A stretch of 64,000 nucleotides of DNA from Streptomyces qaidamensis (GCF_001611795.1 NZ_CP015098.1:1178001-1242000); one strand, 5' to 3'. Numbered from the stretch's first letter, positions 36,710 to 46,171 are shown. Translations and numbers: made by a program. Notes: a model not told the origin generated them from the sequence alone.

Positions 36710-37780
36710 TTAGCGGGCCATCTCTTCCTTCAGCGCCGCCAGGAACGCGTCCACGTCGTCCTCGGTCGTGTCGAAGGCGCACATCCAGCGGACGTCACCC
36801 GCGGCTTCGTCCCAGAAGTAGAAGCGGAACCGCTTCTGGAGACGCTCGCTCACGTCGTGGGGCAGGCGGGCGAAGACCGCGTTGGCCTGCACCGGGTAAA
36901 GGATCTCCACACCGTGCACGGCCCGCACGCCCTCGGCGAGCCGCTGGGCCATCTCGTTGGCGTGACCGGCGTTGCGCAGCCACAGGTCCCGGGCGAGCAG
37001 GGCCTCCAGCTGCACCGACACGAAGCGCATCTTGGAGGCGAGCTGCATGGACAGCTTGCGCAGGTGCTTCATGTGACTGACGGCGTCCTGGTTGAGGACC
37101 ACGACGGCCTCGCCGAACAGGGCGCCGTTCTTCGTGCCGCCCAGCGAGAGGATGTCGACGCCGGCGGCGTTGGTCAGCGTCCGCATCGGGACGTCCAGGG
37201 TGGCGGCGGCGTTGGCCAGCCGGGAGCCGTCCAGGTGCACCTTCATGCCGTGCGCGTGGGCGTGCTCGCAGAGGGCGCGTATCTCCTCCGGCGTGTAGAC
37301 CGTGCCCAGCTCGGTGGCCTGGGCGATGGAGACCACCTGCGGCATCGCCCGGTGCTCGTCGTCCCAGCCGTACGCCTGCCGGTCGATCAGCTCGGGCGTG
37401 AGCTTGCCGTCGGGCGCCGGAACGGTCAGCAGCTTCAGGCCGCCGACCCGCTCCGGGGCCCCGCACTCGTCGACGTTGATGTGCGCGCTCTCCGCGCAGA
37501 TCACCGCGCCCCAGCGGTCGGTGACCGCTTGGAGCGCGACGACGTTCGCGCCGGTGCCGTTGAAGACCGGGAACGCCTCGGCCGTGGGCCCGAAGTGGCT
37601 GCGGATCACCTGCTGGAGGTTCTCGGTGTAGGCGTCCTCGCCGTACGCGACCTGGTGCCCGCCGTTGGCCAGAGCCAGGGCCGCGAGCACCTCCGGGTGG
37701 GTCCCGGCGTAGTTGTCGCTGGCGAAACCGCGGACCTCGGGGTCGTGATGACGACGGGCGTCGGTCTTCGGCGGGTTCAC
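36710..37780 (-). CDS. Low-specificity threonine aldolase / beta-eliminating lyase family
   Basis: 356-aa PLP enzyme. FASDNYAGTHPEVLAALA at the N-terminus, FNGTGANVVALQA, and the Schiff-base lysine in ILSLGGTKNGALFGEAVV (about residue 206) identify the family. HLDGSRLANAA provides the cofactor aspartate. It likely cleaves L-threonine or a beta-hydroxy amino acid to glycine and an aldehyde. The GTG at 37780 overlaps the SDR stop (GTGA), so the two are translationally coupled. Confidence 0.88.
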   Translation of the reverse strand: MNPPKTDARRHHDPEVRGFASDNYAGTHPEVLAALALANGGHQVAYGEDAYTENLQQVIRSHFGPTAEAFPVFNGTGANVVALQAVTDRWGAVICAESAHINVDECGAPERVGGLKLLTVPAPDGKLTPELIDRQAYGWDDEHRAMPQVVSIAQATELGTVYTPEEIRALCEHAHAHGMKVHLDGSRLANAAATLDVPMRTLTNAAGVDILSLGGTKNGALFGEAVVVLNQDAVSHMKHLRKLSMQLASKMRFVSVQLEALLARDLWLRNAGHANEMAQRLAEGVRAVHGVEILYPVQANAVFARLPHDVSERLQKRFRFYFWDEAAGDVRWMCAFDTTEDDVDAFLAALKEEMAR

Positions 37781-38523
37781 GGCTTCTCGGTGAGCCACAG
37801 ACGGTTTCCGTTCACTTCGGCGGCGGGCTTCTCCCAGACCTTGGTGATGGCCTCGGCCAGGTCCTTGACGTCGGTGAAACCCGCGAACTTCGCGTTGGGC
37901 CGATCGGCGCGCATCGCATCGTGGACCAGCGCCTTCACCACCAGGATCGCAGCCGCCGACGTCGGCCCCCCGGAGCCCCCGGCCTTGCGGAAGTAGTCCG
38001 CCATGGCCAGCGTCCACGCCTCGGCGGCCGCCTTTCCGGCGGCGTACGCGGCGTTGCCCGCGGTGGGCTTGGTGGCTCCGGCGGCGCTGATCAGCACGTA
38101 CCGGCCGCGGTCGCTGCGCTGCAGTGCCTCGTGGAACGCGAGGGATGTGTGCTGCACCGTGCGGACCAGCAGCATCTCCAGGAAGTCCCAGTCGTCGAGG
38201 CTGGTCCGGGTGAAGGTCTCGCTGCCGCGCCAGCCGCCGACGAGGTGGACCAGGCCGTCGACGCGGCCGAAGTCCTTCTCGATGCGGGTGGCCCAGTCGC
38301 GGGTCGCCCCCAGGTTCAGCAGATCGACCGTGTCACCGGTGACGGTGGCACCGCCGGTCGCGTAGCTCGCCGCGTCCACCGCCTCCGCCAGCCGCTCCGG
38401 ATCGTTGTCCGATCCGATGACCGTCGCACCCGCCTCGGCCAGCCTGAGCAGTGCGGCCCGGCCGGCGGGCCCGCCGGCTCCGGCCACCGCGATCACCGCA
38501 CCGCTGAGCGCCCCGTTCCCCAT
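37777..38523 (-). CDS. SDR oxidoreductase, middle gene of the DUF6421 operon
   Basis: 248-aa short-chain dehydrogenase. The nucleotide motif is AVAGAGGPAGRAALLRLAEAG, a variant of TGxxxGxG. DNDPERL gives specificity residues, and SAAG plus AYAAGK supply the catalytic Ser, Tyr and Lys. The ATG at 38523 has a strong AGGAGG 9 bases upstream; an in-frame ATG at 38568 overlaps the previous stop (ATGA) but lacks one. It is coupled to the aldolase gene downstream, so its substrate may be the aldolase product or precursor. Confidence 0.85.
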   Translation of the reverse strand: MGNGALSGAVIAVAGAGGPAGRAALLRLAEAGATVIGSDNDPERLAEAVDAASYATGGATVTGDTVDLLNLGATRDWATRIEKDFGRVDGLVHLVGGWRGSETFTRTSLDDWDFLEMLLVRTVQHTSLAFHEALQRSDRGRYVLISAAGATKPTAGNAAYAAGKAAAEAWTLAMADYFRKAGGSGGPTSAAAILVVKALVHDAMRADRPNAKFAGFTDVKDLAEAITKVWEKPAAEVNGNRLWLTEKP

Positions 38524-38564
38524 GATCTTCGCCTCCTGAGCAGTGTCCTCGGTACGCCGATCGC

Positions 38565-39962
38565 TCATGCGGCGATCCGCTCGGCGCTGTCCGCCGTGAT
38601 GCCCTTGGTGGAGGCGATCACGTTCTTCAGCTTCTTGGACAGTGCCTCATAGAACATGCTCAGCGGAAACTCGTCCGGAAGCACGTCATCGACGAGTTTG
38701 CGCGGCGGCTGCGTCGTGTCCAGGGCGTCGGGGCCCTTGGCCCACTTGGAGCCCGGGTGCGGGGAGAGATAGGTGGAGACCAGCTCGTACCCGGCGAACC
38801 AGTGGACCAGCTTCGGACGGTCGATGCCGTCGCGGTACAGGTCCTCGATCTCGGCGCACAGCTGGTTGGTGACCTGCGGGGCGCGCTCCCAGTCGATGGT
38901 GAGCTTGTTGTCGGTCCAGCGGACGACGTCGTGCTTGTGCAGGTACGCGAAGAGGAGCTGGCCGCCCAGTCCGTCGTAGTTTCGCACCCGCTCGCCGGTG
39001 ACCGGGAAGCGGAACATGCGGTCGAAGAGGACCGCGACCTGCACGTCACGGGCCTGCGGAACGCCTTCCCCGGCCAGCTTCACGGCCTCCTTGAAGGCGG
39101 TGAGGTCACAGCGCAGCTCCTCCAGGCCGTACATCCAGAACGGCTGGCGCTGCTTGATCATGAAGGGGTCGAAGGGCAGGTCACCGTGGCTGTGGGTGCG
39201 GTCGTGGACCATGTCCCACAGGACGAACGCCTCCTCGCAGCGCTTCTGGTCGTGGACCATCGCGGCGACGTCCTCGGGCAGCTCCAGGCCCAGGATGTCG
39301 ACGGCGGCGTCGGTCACGCGGCGGAAGCGGGCGGCCTCGCGGTCGCAGAAGATGCCGCCCCACGTGAACCGCTCCGGGGCCTCGCGCACGGCGATGGTCT
39401 CGGGGAAGAGGACGGCGGAGTTGGTGTCGTAGCCGGAGGTGAAGTCCTCGAACTTGATGCCGCAGAACAGCGGGTTGTCGTAGCGGGTGCGCTCCAGCTC
39501 GGCCAGCCAGTCCGGCCAGACCATGCGCAGCACGACCGCTTCGAGGTTGCGGTCCGGGTTGCCGTTCTGCGTGTACATCGGGAAGACGACGAGGTGCTGG
39601 AGACCGTCCGCACGGTGCGCGGCGGGCTGGAAAGCCAGCAGCGAGTCGAGGAAGTCGGGCACCTGGAAGCCGCTGTCGGCCCACCGGGTCAGGTCCTTGA
39701 CCAGGGCCTCGTGATAGGCGCCGTCGTGCGGGAGCAGCGGGGAGAGCTCCAGGACGGCGTCGGCGACCTGGCGGACCGCGATCTCGGCCTCGGCCGGTTC
39801 GGGCGCGCCCTCGGCGTCGAAGTCGATCGACCCGTCCTTGGACTGCCATGGCCGGATCCGCTCCACGGCATCCTTGAGCACGGGCCATGCCGGGTGCTCG
39901 ACCACCCTGGCCACGGGAGGAAGACCTTCCTCCGAACCCACCTGCACAAGAATTTCCGTCAT
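38565..39962 (-). CDS. DUF6421-type conserved protein
   Basis: 465-aa soluble protein, first gene of a three-gene operon with an SDR and a threonine aldolase. It has no recognisable enzyme motif. A histidine-rich stretch (LWDMVHDRTHSHGDLPFDPFM, about residues 260-280) could bind metal, and the rest is acidic and rich in aromatic residues. I associate it with the DUF6421 family of actinomycetes. Conserved clustering suggests a shared pathway, but no function is known. Confidence 0.65.
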   Translation of the reverse strand: MTEILVQVGSEEGLPPVARVVEHPAWPVLKDAVERIRPWQSKDGSIDFDAEGAPEPAEAEIAVRQVADAVLELSPLLPHDGAYHEALVKDLTRWADSGFQVPDFLDSLLAFQPAAHRADGLQHLVVFPMYTQNGNPDRNLEAVVLRMVWPDWLAELERTRYDNPLFCGIKFEDFTSGYDTNSAVLFPETIAVREAPERFTWGGIFCDREAARFRRVTDAAVDILGLELPEDVAAMVHDQKRCEEAFVLWDMVHDRTHSHGDLPFDPFMIKQRQPFWMYGLEELRCDLTAFKEAVKLAGEGVPQARDVQVAVLFDRMFRFPVTGERVRNYDGLGGQLLFAYLHKHDVVRWTDNKLTIDWERAPQVTNQLCAEIEDLYRDGIDRPKLVHWFAGYELVSTYLSPHPGSKWAKGPDALDTTQPPRKLVDDVLPDEFPLSMFYEALSKKLKNVIASTKGITADSAERIAA

Positions 39963-40215
39963 GTCCCACCTTCCACGGGAGAATCTCACGTATGCAGACC
40001 GTATACACACGAGGTTCCTCCCAGCAAGGGCGAACCCGGGAAATTATCCTGCCCGACCCTGTGCTTCACCGCACTTTTTCCTGTCGGTCACGCTTGTGCC
40101 CGGATGTGCGGCGACCATGCCCTCACTCTCTGCACAGGGCGGGTCCAGGCGATACGGTCAGGGGGGCCGTCAGGCCTGCCACCAGTGCCGCCTGTCGACG
40201 GAAGAGAGTCGCGCC

Positions 40216-40899
40216 TTGAACTTCCTCACCATCGGTCACCGCGGAGTCATGGGTGTGGAACCCGAGAACACCCTCCGATCCTTCGTCGCCGCCCAGGAGG
40301 CGGGCCTGGACGCCATCGAACTCGATCTGCATCTGAGCAAGGACGGCGCGCTCGTCGTCATGCACGACACGGATGTGGACCGCACGACCGACGGCACCGG
40401 GCCGATCGCCGAGAAGACCCTCGCCGAGCTGCGGGCCCTGGACGCGGGCCGGGGCGAGCGGGTCCCGGTCTTCGAGGAGGTTTTGGAGGCCGTGCAGTCG
40501 CCGCTCCAGGCGGAGATCAAGGACGCGCAGGCGGCGCGCGCCCTGGCCGAGGTCATGAACGAGCGCGGGCTGGCGGGCCGCGTGGAGGTGTCCTCGTTCC
40601 ACGACGAGGCGATCGCCGAGATCAAGCCCCTGGTGCCGGGGGTGCGCACCGCGCTGATCGCCAGCCGCTACGGCACCGACATCGTGGACCGCGCCGTCCA
40701 GGCCGGCGCCGAGACCGTCTGCCTGAACATCCGCCGGCTGACCCTGGAGATCGTGGAGCGGGCCCGCAAGGCCGACCTGAGGATCATCGGCTGGGTGGTG
40801 AACACGCAGGACCAGCTGCGGCTCGTCCGGGCGTTCGGTCTGGACGGCGCGACCACCGACCACCCGGACATCAAGCGCACGGGCCGTTTCACGGCCTAG
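40216..40899 (+). CDS. Glycerophosphodiester phosphodiesterase
   Basis: 227-aa GDPD of the TIM-barrel family. IGHRGVMGVEPENTLRSF has the catalytic His and the EN pair. AIELDLHLSKDGALVVMHDTDVDRTT gives the metal Glu/Asp and second His. AEIKD and WVVNTQDQ follow. It is short and has no signal peptide, so probably cytoplasmic, releasing glycerol-3-phosphate from deacylated lipids. The only suitable start is TTG 40216, preceded by GGAAGAGAG. Confidence 0.9.
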   Translation: MNFLTIGHRGVMGVEPENTLRSFVAAQEAGLDAIELDLHLSKDGALVVMHDTDVDRTTDGTGPIAEKTLAELRALDAGRGERVPVFEEVLEAVQSPLQAEIKDAQAARALAEVMNERGLAGRVEVSSFHDEAIAEIKPLVPGVRTALIASRYGTDIVDRAVQAGAETVCLNIRRLTLEIVERARKADLRIIGWVVNTQDQLRLVRAFGLDGATTDHPDIKRTGRFTA

Positions 40900-40902
40900 C
40901 CG

Positions 40903-41442
40903 CTAGGCGAGCTCCTTGACCAGCAGCTCGAACTGCAGGTCGTCGCGCTGCGGAACACCGAAGCGCTCATCGCCGTACGGGAACGGAGTCATCCGTCCCG
41001 TACGGCGGTAGCCGCGCCGCTCGTACCAGGCGATGAGGTCCTCGCGTACGGAGATCACGGTCATCTGCATCTCCCGCACACCCCAGGTCTCGCGGGCCTG
41101 CCGCTCCGCCTCCGCGATGATCACCTTGCCGAGGCCCGCGCCCTGGAGCCGGGGGCTGACGGCGAACATCCCGAAGTAGGCGTTCTCTCCCTGGTGTTCC
41201 AGCTGGCAGCAGGCGACGATCCCGCCGTCCCGCTCCACCGTGAGGAGCCGGCTGTCGGGCGACTTGATGACCTCCAGCACGCCCTCGGGGTCGGTGCGCT
41301 GCCCTGCGAGGATGTCCGCCTCGGTGGTCCACCCGGCCCTGCTGTCGTCGCCCCGGTACGCCGACTCGATCAGCGCGACCAGCTCGTCCACGTCGGCGTC
41401 GGTGGCGTCGCGGAAGGTCAGTGCGGTGGCGGCGGTCTCCAT
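40903..41442 (-). CDS. GNAT family N-acetyltransferase
   Basis: 179-aa acetyltransferase. FRDATDADVDELVALIESAY opens the fold. FAVSPRLQGAGLGKVIIAEAE (about residues 103-123) is the acetyl-CoA motif A (Q/RxxGxG/A), and AWYERRGYRRTG is motif B. The substrate is unknown. Its stop is 3 bases from the convergent GDPD stop. Confidence 0.87.
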   Translation of the reverse strand: METAATALTFRDATDADVDELVALIESAYRGDDSRAGWTTEADILAGQRTDPEGVLEVIKSPDSRLLTVERDGGIVACCQLEHQGENAYFGMFAVSPRLQGAGLGKVIIAEAERQARETWGVREMQMTVISVREDLIAWYERRGYRRTGRMTPFPYGDERFGVPQRDDLQFELLVKELA

Positions 41443-41513
41443 GGGCGTACGTCTCCGTTGCGGCTGCGAGGCTGGGCAGGGATGAGCGTAGCGCCACCAC
41501 TAACCTCCGCTGC

Positions 41514-41906
41514 ATGGTGCATGTACTCAGCAGCCGGATCCTGCTCCGCCCCACCGACCCCGAGCGGTCGCGCGCCTTCTACGGCGAGCAGCTGGGCCTC
41601 GCCGTGTACCGCGAGTTCGGCACGGGAGCCGAGCGCGGCACGGTCTTCTTCCTGGGCGGCGGCTTCCTGGAGGTCTCGGGCCGGTCCGAGACGCCCCCGG
41701 CGCCCGCCGTGCGGCTGTGGCTGCAGGTCGACGACGTGGCGGCGGCGCAGGAGGAGCTGCGGGCGAAGGGCGTGGAGATCGTGCGGCCGCCGGTGAAGGA
41801 ACCCTGGGGGCTGGTCGAGATGTGGATCGCGGATCCCGACGGGACGCCGATCGTGCTGGTGGAGGTGCCGGCGGACCATCCCATCCGCTACCGGCCCGGC
41901 ATCTGA
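41514..41906 (+). CDS. VOC family protein, single domain
   Basis: 130-aa VOC protein. SRILLRPTDPERSRAFYGEQLGLAVYRE begins the first module, and WGLVEMWIADPDGTPIVLVEVP ends the second with the usual Glu. It may bind or transform a small toxic compound. The ATG at 41514 has no ribosome site, which suggests a leaderless or unusual start. The last 19 bases overlap the convergent GNAT gene. Confidence 0.82.
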   Translation: MVHVLSSRILLRPTDPERSRAFYGEQLGLAVYREFGTGAERGTVFFLGGGFLEVSGRSETPPAPAVRLWLQVDDVAAAQEELRAKGVEIVRPPVKEPWGLVEMWIADPDGTPIVLVEVPADHPIRYRPGI

Positions 41907-42823
41907 GCCCGGCCCGGGCGGTGCTCCCAGCCCCGGTCGGTGCGGGTGAGTTCGCGAAAGCCCGCACCGGTCAGGAGGGCGGTCGTGGCGCCGCCGTCGG
42001 CGGGTTCGTAGGCGACGAGCCGGTCCACACCGCACAGCCTGAGCCAGTTGGCGGCCCGGGCGAGCAGCCAGTGCTCCAGGCCGGTGCCGTGCTCTGCCGG
42101 GTCGATGTGCAGGTTGCCGATGTCGGCGAGGCCGGAGGCGCGCGTGTGGCGTTCCGGGCGTGCCAGGGCGGTGTCGATCTCGACGAAGCCGAGCGCCTTT
42201 CCCCCGGCCCGGGCCGTGAAGCGGGTGCCGCACTCCCCCAGCGTGCGCTCGGCTGTGACACCCGGCCGGGGCTCGTGGGCCGGCAGGTCGGCCACCCGGG
42301 CGATCAGGATGACCTCGGTGTCTCCGGTGTGCCGGAACCCCGCGCGTTCGTAGAGGGCCCTGATGTGCGGCCAGTTGCGGGGCAGGCCGTAGACGAGCGG
42401 GGCGGGCAGTGCGCCGTCGGCGTACCGGACGCGGGGGTTCCAGCGGGCGAACCGTGCCAGGCACGCCCGCATCAGCAGGTCCGCCGCCGGCTCGGCGTCC
42501 GGCCAGAGGGGCGTCGCCGGGCGGTGGACGAACCAGTTGATCTCGGCGGCGTCCCGGTAGCTCTCCCCGACGTCGGCGTCGGCGCGGTAGCGCAGCAGGT
42601 GGGCCGCGGCGACGACGTACCGGCGCTGCTCGGCGACGAGCGTCGTCCGCTCGGCCACCCACGGGTCGGTGATGAACTCGCCGGGCCGCCGCTCCAGGTC
42701 GCCGAGGACGGTGTTCACGGAGACGGAGACGCCGGGGACGACGGCCGCCACGTGCATGGTGACCAGGTCGGTCAGCTGGTCGCGGTCGGTCTTGCGAAAG
42801 GGACGCACCTCGGGCGCGGGCAT
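41888..42823 (-). CDS. GNAT family N-acetyltransferase, double domain
   Basis: 311-aa protein with two GNAT-like halves. The N-terminal half (about 1-150) ends in WPHIRALYERAGFRHTGDTEVI. The C-terminal half has IGNLHIDPAEHGTGLEHWLLARAANWLRL with the acetyl-CoA loop (EHGTGL), then LLTGAGFRELTR. Streptomyces have several of these of unknown substrate. The ATG at 42823 follows GGAGG. Confidence 0.83.
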   Translation of the reverse strand: MPAPEVRPFRKTDRDQLTDLVTMHVAAVVPGVSVSVNTVLGDLERRPGEFITDPWVAERTTLVAEQRRYVVAAAHLLRYRADADVGESYRDAAEINWFVHRPATPLWPDAEPAADLLMRACLARFARWNPRVRYADGALPAPLVYGLPRNWPHIRALYERAGFRHTGDTEVILIARVADLPAHEPRPGVTAERTLGECGTRFTARAGGKALGFVEIDTALARPERHTRASGLADIGNLHIDPAEHGTGLEHWLLARAANWLRLCGVDRLVAYEPADGGATTALLTGAGFRELTRTDRGWEHRPGRAQMPGR

Positions 42824-43007
42824 GGGAACCTCCGGGCAGGCTGAAGGAGCGGAGGCCGCCACGTGGTGCGGTACGGGGTGAGGGTACGCCGGGGCCGTTG
42901 TGGCACACCACCGGGTTTCCCCGGATGGCAGGGAGCCCTGCGGGCGGCTTAGCGTGCTGGAGGGGGCCCTCGGGGGCGAGGTCCCCGCCGCTCGCGGAAG
43001 GAACGCC

Positions 43008-43769
43008 ATGAAGCTCGACGCACCGGTGACCAGCGGTCCCTGCTGGACCGAGCTGGGGACCAGTGACCTGGACGCGGCCCGGCGGTTCTACACGCGGCTG
43101 TTCGGCTGGCGGCCCGAGACGGACGCGCGCCAGGAGGCCGGCGGCTACACCGTCGCGCACCTCGGGGAAGCGGCCGTCGCCGCGCTCGCCCCGCTGTACC
43201 AGCCGTCGCAGCCGGTCGCGTGGAACGTGTCGTTCGCGGTGACCGACGCGGACGCCACCGGCCGTGCGGTGACGGAGGCGGGCGGGTCCCTGCTGTTCGG
43301 CCCGATGGACGTGTTCGACCTGGGGCGGTTCGCGGTGGCCGCCGATCCGGGCGGCGCCGTCTTCCAGCTGTGGCAGGCGGGGACCTTCCCGGGCGCCGGG
43401 CTGTTCAACGCGCCCGGTTCGCTGGGCTGGGTGGAGCTGATGACACGGGACCCGGAGGGGGCCGTGTCCTTCTACACGCGGGTGTTCGGCTGGACGGTCG
43501 CCCCGTCGGACCGCTACACCCAGTGGGGCGTGGGTGGCGCGGACTTCGGCGGCATGGTGACGATGGACGACAAGTTCCCGCCCGAGGTGCCGGCGCACTG
43601 GCTGCCGTACTTCGCCGTCGCCGACGTGGACGACACCACCGCTGTCGTCCAGCGGCACGGCACGGTCCTGATGGTGCCCACCTCCGTGCCCGACGGGCCG
43701 CGCATCGCGGTGCTGCGGGACCCGCAGGGGGCGGTGTTCGGCGTGTACCGGGCGGGCGACGAGGCCTGA
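43008..43769 (+). CDS. VOC family protein, tandem glyoxalase domains
   Basis: 253-aa protein with two VOC domains. The first is GPCWTELGTSDLDAARRFYTRLFGW to about residue 122. The second starts GSLGWVELMTRDPEGAVSFYTRVFGW and ends RDPQGAVFGVYR. This architecture matches the CFP32-like hydroxylase/glyoxalase group of actinomycetes. The ATG at 43008 follows GGAAGGA. A MarR-FUSC operon ends convergently downstream. Function unknown. Confidence 0.86.
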   Translation: MKLDAPVTSGPCWTELGTSDLDAARRFYTRLFGWRPETDARQEAGGYTVAHLGEAAVAALAPLYQPSQPVAWNVSFAVTDADATGRAVTEAGGSLLFGPMDVFDLGRFAVAADPGGAVFQLWQAGTFPGAGLFNAPGSLGWVELMTRDPEGAVSFYTRVFGWTVAPSDRYTQWGVGGADFGGMVTMDDKFPPEVPAHWLPYFAVADVDDTTAVVQRHGTVLMVPTSVPDGPRIAVLRDPQGAVFGVYRAGDEA

Positions 43770-43824
43770 GCCTGCGTCGTGGCACCTTGTCCGGCGGCAC
43801 CACCACTGCCTGCCTCGGAGGTGG

Positions 43825-44499
43825 TCAGGCCCGCAGAACGCCGAGGCGCCCCTCCAGCTGGCTGAGCAACTCCCCCAGCAAGGCGGCGAGTTCACCTTGC
43901 TCGGGGCCGTCCACGCCGGACAGCACGGCCGTCTCGTAGGCGAGCTGGACGGGCAGGATCGCGTCGACGAGGTCGCGTCCGGCGTCGGTGAGGCGGAGGT
44001 GGACGACCCGGCGGTCACGCGTGTCGCCCCGCCGTTCGACCAGGCCGCGCTCGGTCAGCTGCTTCAGGCGTTTGGTGACGGCCGCTCCCGAGGAGAAGGT
44101 CTCCCTGGCCAGGTCCCCGGGCGTCAGTTCGTGCCCGGTACGCCGCAGCGCACCCAGCAGATCGAACTCGGGCCGGCTGAGTCCGGCCCGGCGCAGCGGA
44201 GCGTCCTCGGCCTGCTGCAGCAGGGCGGCGCAGCGGTTGATCCGCCCGATGATCTCCATCGGCCCGGTGTCGAGCCCGGGGTGCACGGCCTGCCACTGCC
44301 GGACGACGGCGGCGACGGTGTCGCCCCGGCGTTCGCCGCCCGGGAGACCCTCACCGGACGCGTCCTCCACCGCACCCCCTCCGGCCGTTGCCTCCTCGTC
44401 GGACGTCCGCCCCTCCGCCACCGGCTCTGCCCCGGTCCCCGGCTGCGGGGCAGGTCCCGCGTCGCTCCCCGTGGGCGATGGTCCTTCGGTCGGCGTCAT
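43825..44499 (-). CDS. MarR family transcriptional regulator with a long N-terminal extension
   Basis: 224-aa regulator. The first about 70 residues are Pro/Gly/Glu-rich and probably disordered. The winged helix follows: GRINRCAALLQQAEDAPLRRAGLS, then LTPGDLARETFSSGAAVTKRLKQLTERGLVERR and DTRDRRVVHLRLTDAG. It overlaps the upstream FUSC exporter gene by 4 bases (ATGA), so both are made from one mRNA. It likely controls that operon through the repeat at 46172-46194. Confidence 0.88.
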   Translation of the reverse strand: MTPTEGPSPTGSDAGPAPQPGTGAEPVAEGRTSDEEATAGGGAVEDASGEGLPGGERRGDTVAAVVRQWQAVHPGLDTGPMEIIGRINRCAALLQQAEDAPLRRAGLSRPEFDLLGALRRTGHELTPGDLARETFSSGAAVTKRLKQLTERGLVERRGDTRDRRVVHLRLTDAGRDLVDAILPVQLAYETAVLSGVDGPEQGELAALLGELLSQLEGRLGVLRA

Positions 44500-46160
44500 G
44501 GCCGTGCGTCCTCCGTTTCGGTGGCCGGGTCCCGGTCCGGGAGCAGTCCCTGGCGTCGGGCCGTCGCCGCGAGCGTACGGTGTCCGGACTGTTCGACGAG
44601 CACGACCCGCTCCTGTGGCAGGGCCCGCTGCCACCATTCACCGGCGGCCGCGTCGGCCGTGGCGCGCAGCTCGGCCAGGGCGACGGCGAGGCCGCGACGG
44701 GCGGATTCCAGGGCCGCGGCGCCGGGGTCCGGTTCGGCCAGGAGGCGGGCGGCGTGTTCGCGGGCCCGGTCGGCGGCGGTCAGCGCCCGTTCCACGCGGG
44801 CGCCCGCACGCCGGTTGGTGACGGCCAGGGCGGCGACGAAACCGACCAGCGCACCGACGACGGTGTCCACGACCCGCTCCGCCATCAGCGCGCCGGGCTC
44901 CTGGTGCCCGGCGAACTCCGTGATGAGCAGGGCCATGGGCGTCACACAGACGCTGCCGAGCCAGTAGTTGCGGCTGATCAGCACCTCCGCGCCGAAGCTG
45001 AGCGCGAGGCAGCACAGCACGAGTGCCACCGGCCCCAGGTGCGCCAGCGGCACGACGGCGAGGAAGGCGAGCACGCCGACGACGTTGCCCACCACCCGCT
45101 GGACGGCCCGGCTCCAGGTCAGGGTGAGGTTCGCCTGGTAGAGGGAGGCGGCGGTGACCAGCGCCCAGTAGGGGCGGCCGATCCCGAGCGCGAGCGAGGC
45201 GTAGCCGGCGAGCGCGCAGCCGAGGGCGGTACGCACCGCGAGGGGGGCCAGCGGGCCGAGCCGCGCCCGGAGGGGCCGGGCGGCGTGGACTCCGAGCAGT
45301 TCGTCGGCTGCCGCGTCCGCCGGTCCGGCCTGCGGGACGGGGCCGGTGCCGCGCAGCGAGCCCGCCCACGCGCGCAGTCGCTCCGCGTCCGCCTCCGTCG
45401 GCGCCGCGAGGGCGACCTCGGCGCGGACGACGAGCCGTTCGAGGGCACGCCTGGTCCGGGATGGGGCGCTGGTGGACAGCAGCGACTGCCAGGCGGCCTG
45501 TACCGCGGCACAACCGGCGGCGCGGGCCCGGGCATGGCCCTCCCCCGTACCGCCGGTGTCGGCACACACGGCGGCGGCCTTCAGGGCGGCGGCGGTGGCG
45601 CGGCGTTCCGGTCCGTGCGGCCGGATGAGCGCGGGCGCCATGCAGACCAGCCAGGCCCAGCCCCCCGTCGCGGCGGTCAGGGCCAGGTGGCCGGGCACCT
45701 GGCCGAGGGTCTGCGGCGCGAACAGGGAGGCGGAGCTGACGAAGGTGAGGACGACGTTGCCGGGCGGGCCGACCCGGGTGGCGTCGCACAGCGCCTTCTG
45801 CGCGGCGGCCAGCAGCGCGCCGACGGTGACCAGGACGACGGCGCTGCCGGTGAGCGAGGCCGCGACCAGGGCCACGGCGACCCCGCCGAGCATGCCCAGC
45901 ACCACCCTCGCGAGGACTCCGGCCCGGGCGGCGTACGGCCGGTTGTGGGCGTACAGCGCGCACAGGGATCCGGCCATCGCGTACATCACGAGGTCGGGCC
46001 GGCCGAGCGCCGAGAGGGTGAGGGCAGGTGGAGCGATCGCCGCGACGACACTCAGCGCGGGCTTGAACCAGATCTCCGAGGGGCTGCCGAGGCGCAGCAC
46101 CCCCGCCAGCGGCAGGCGCCGGGCGGGTGGGGAGGCGGGGGTGGGTGCAGCACTGCTCAT
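44496..46160 (-). CDS. FUSC family exporter (fusaric acid resistance / aromatic acid efflux)
   Basis: 554-aa membrane protein. Two bundles of hydrophobic helices (about residues 30-190 and 330-460) are separated by a cytoplasmic loop. The second contains LGCALAGYASLALGIGRPYWALVTAASLYQ and the typical RNYWLGSVCVTPMALLITEF (FUSC signature). A soluble helical C-terminus follows. It probably exports aromatic acids or similar compounds. The start ATG is at 46160, and the promoter region holds a MarR-like operator. Confidence 0.87.
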   Translation of the reverse strand: MSSAAPTPASPPARRLPLAGVLRLGSPSEIWFKPALSVVAAIAPPALTLSALGRPDLVMYAMAGSLCALYAHNRPYAARAGVLARVVLGMLGGVAVALVAASLTGSAVVLVTVGALLAAAQKALCDATRVGPPGNVVLTFVSSASLFAPQTLGQVPGHLALTAATGGWAWLVCMAPALIRPHGPERRATAAALKAAAVCADTGGTGEGHARARAAGCAAVQAAWQSLLSTSAPSRTRRALERLVVRAEVALAAPTEADAERLRAWAGSLRGTGPVPQAGPADAAADELLGVHAARPLRARLGPLAPLAVRTALGCALAGYASLALGIGRPYWALVTAASLYQANLTLTWSRAVQRVVGNVVGVLAFLAVVPLAHLGPVALVLCCLALSFGAEVLISRNYWLGSVCVTPMALLITEFAGHQEPGALMAERVVDTVVGALVGFVAALAVTNRRAGARVERALTAADRAREHAARLLAEPDPGAAALESARRGLAVALAELRATADAAAGEWWQRALPQERVVLVEQSGHRTLAATARRQGLLPDRDPATETEDARP

Positions 46161-46171
46161 GAGAAACAAGA

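Noticed and set aside
38757..40919. 720-codon plus-strand frame opposite the DUF6421 gene, extending into the GDPD region
   Set aside because: Antisense shadow; the GDPD is in another frame and the DUF6421 protein lies on the minus strand.
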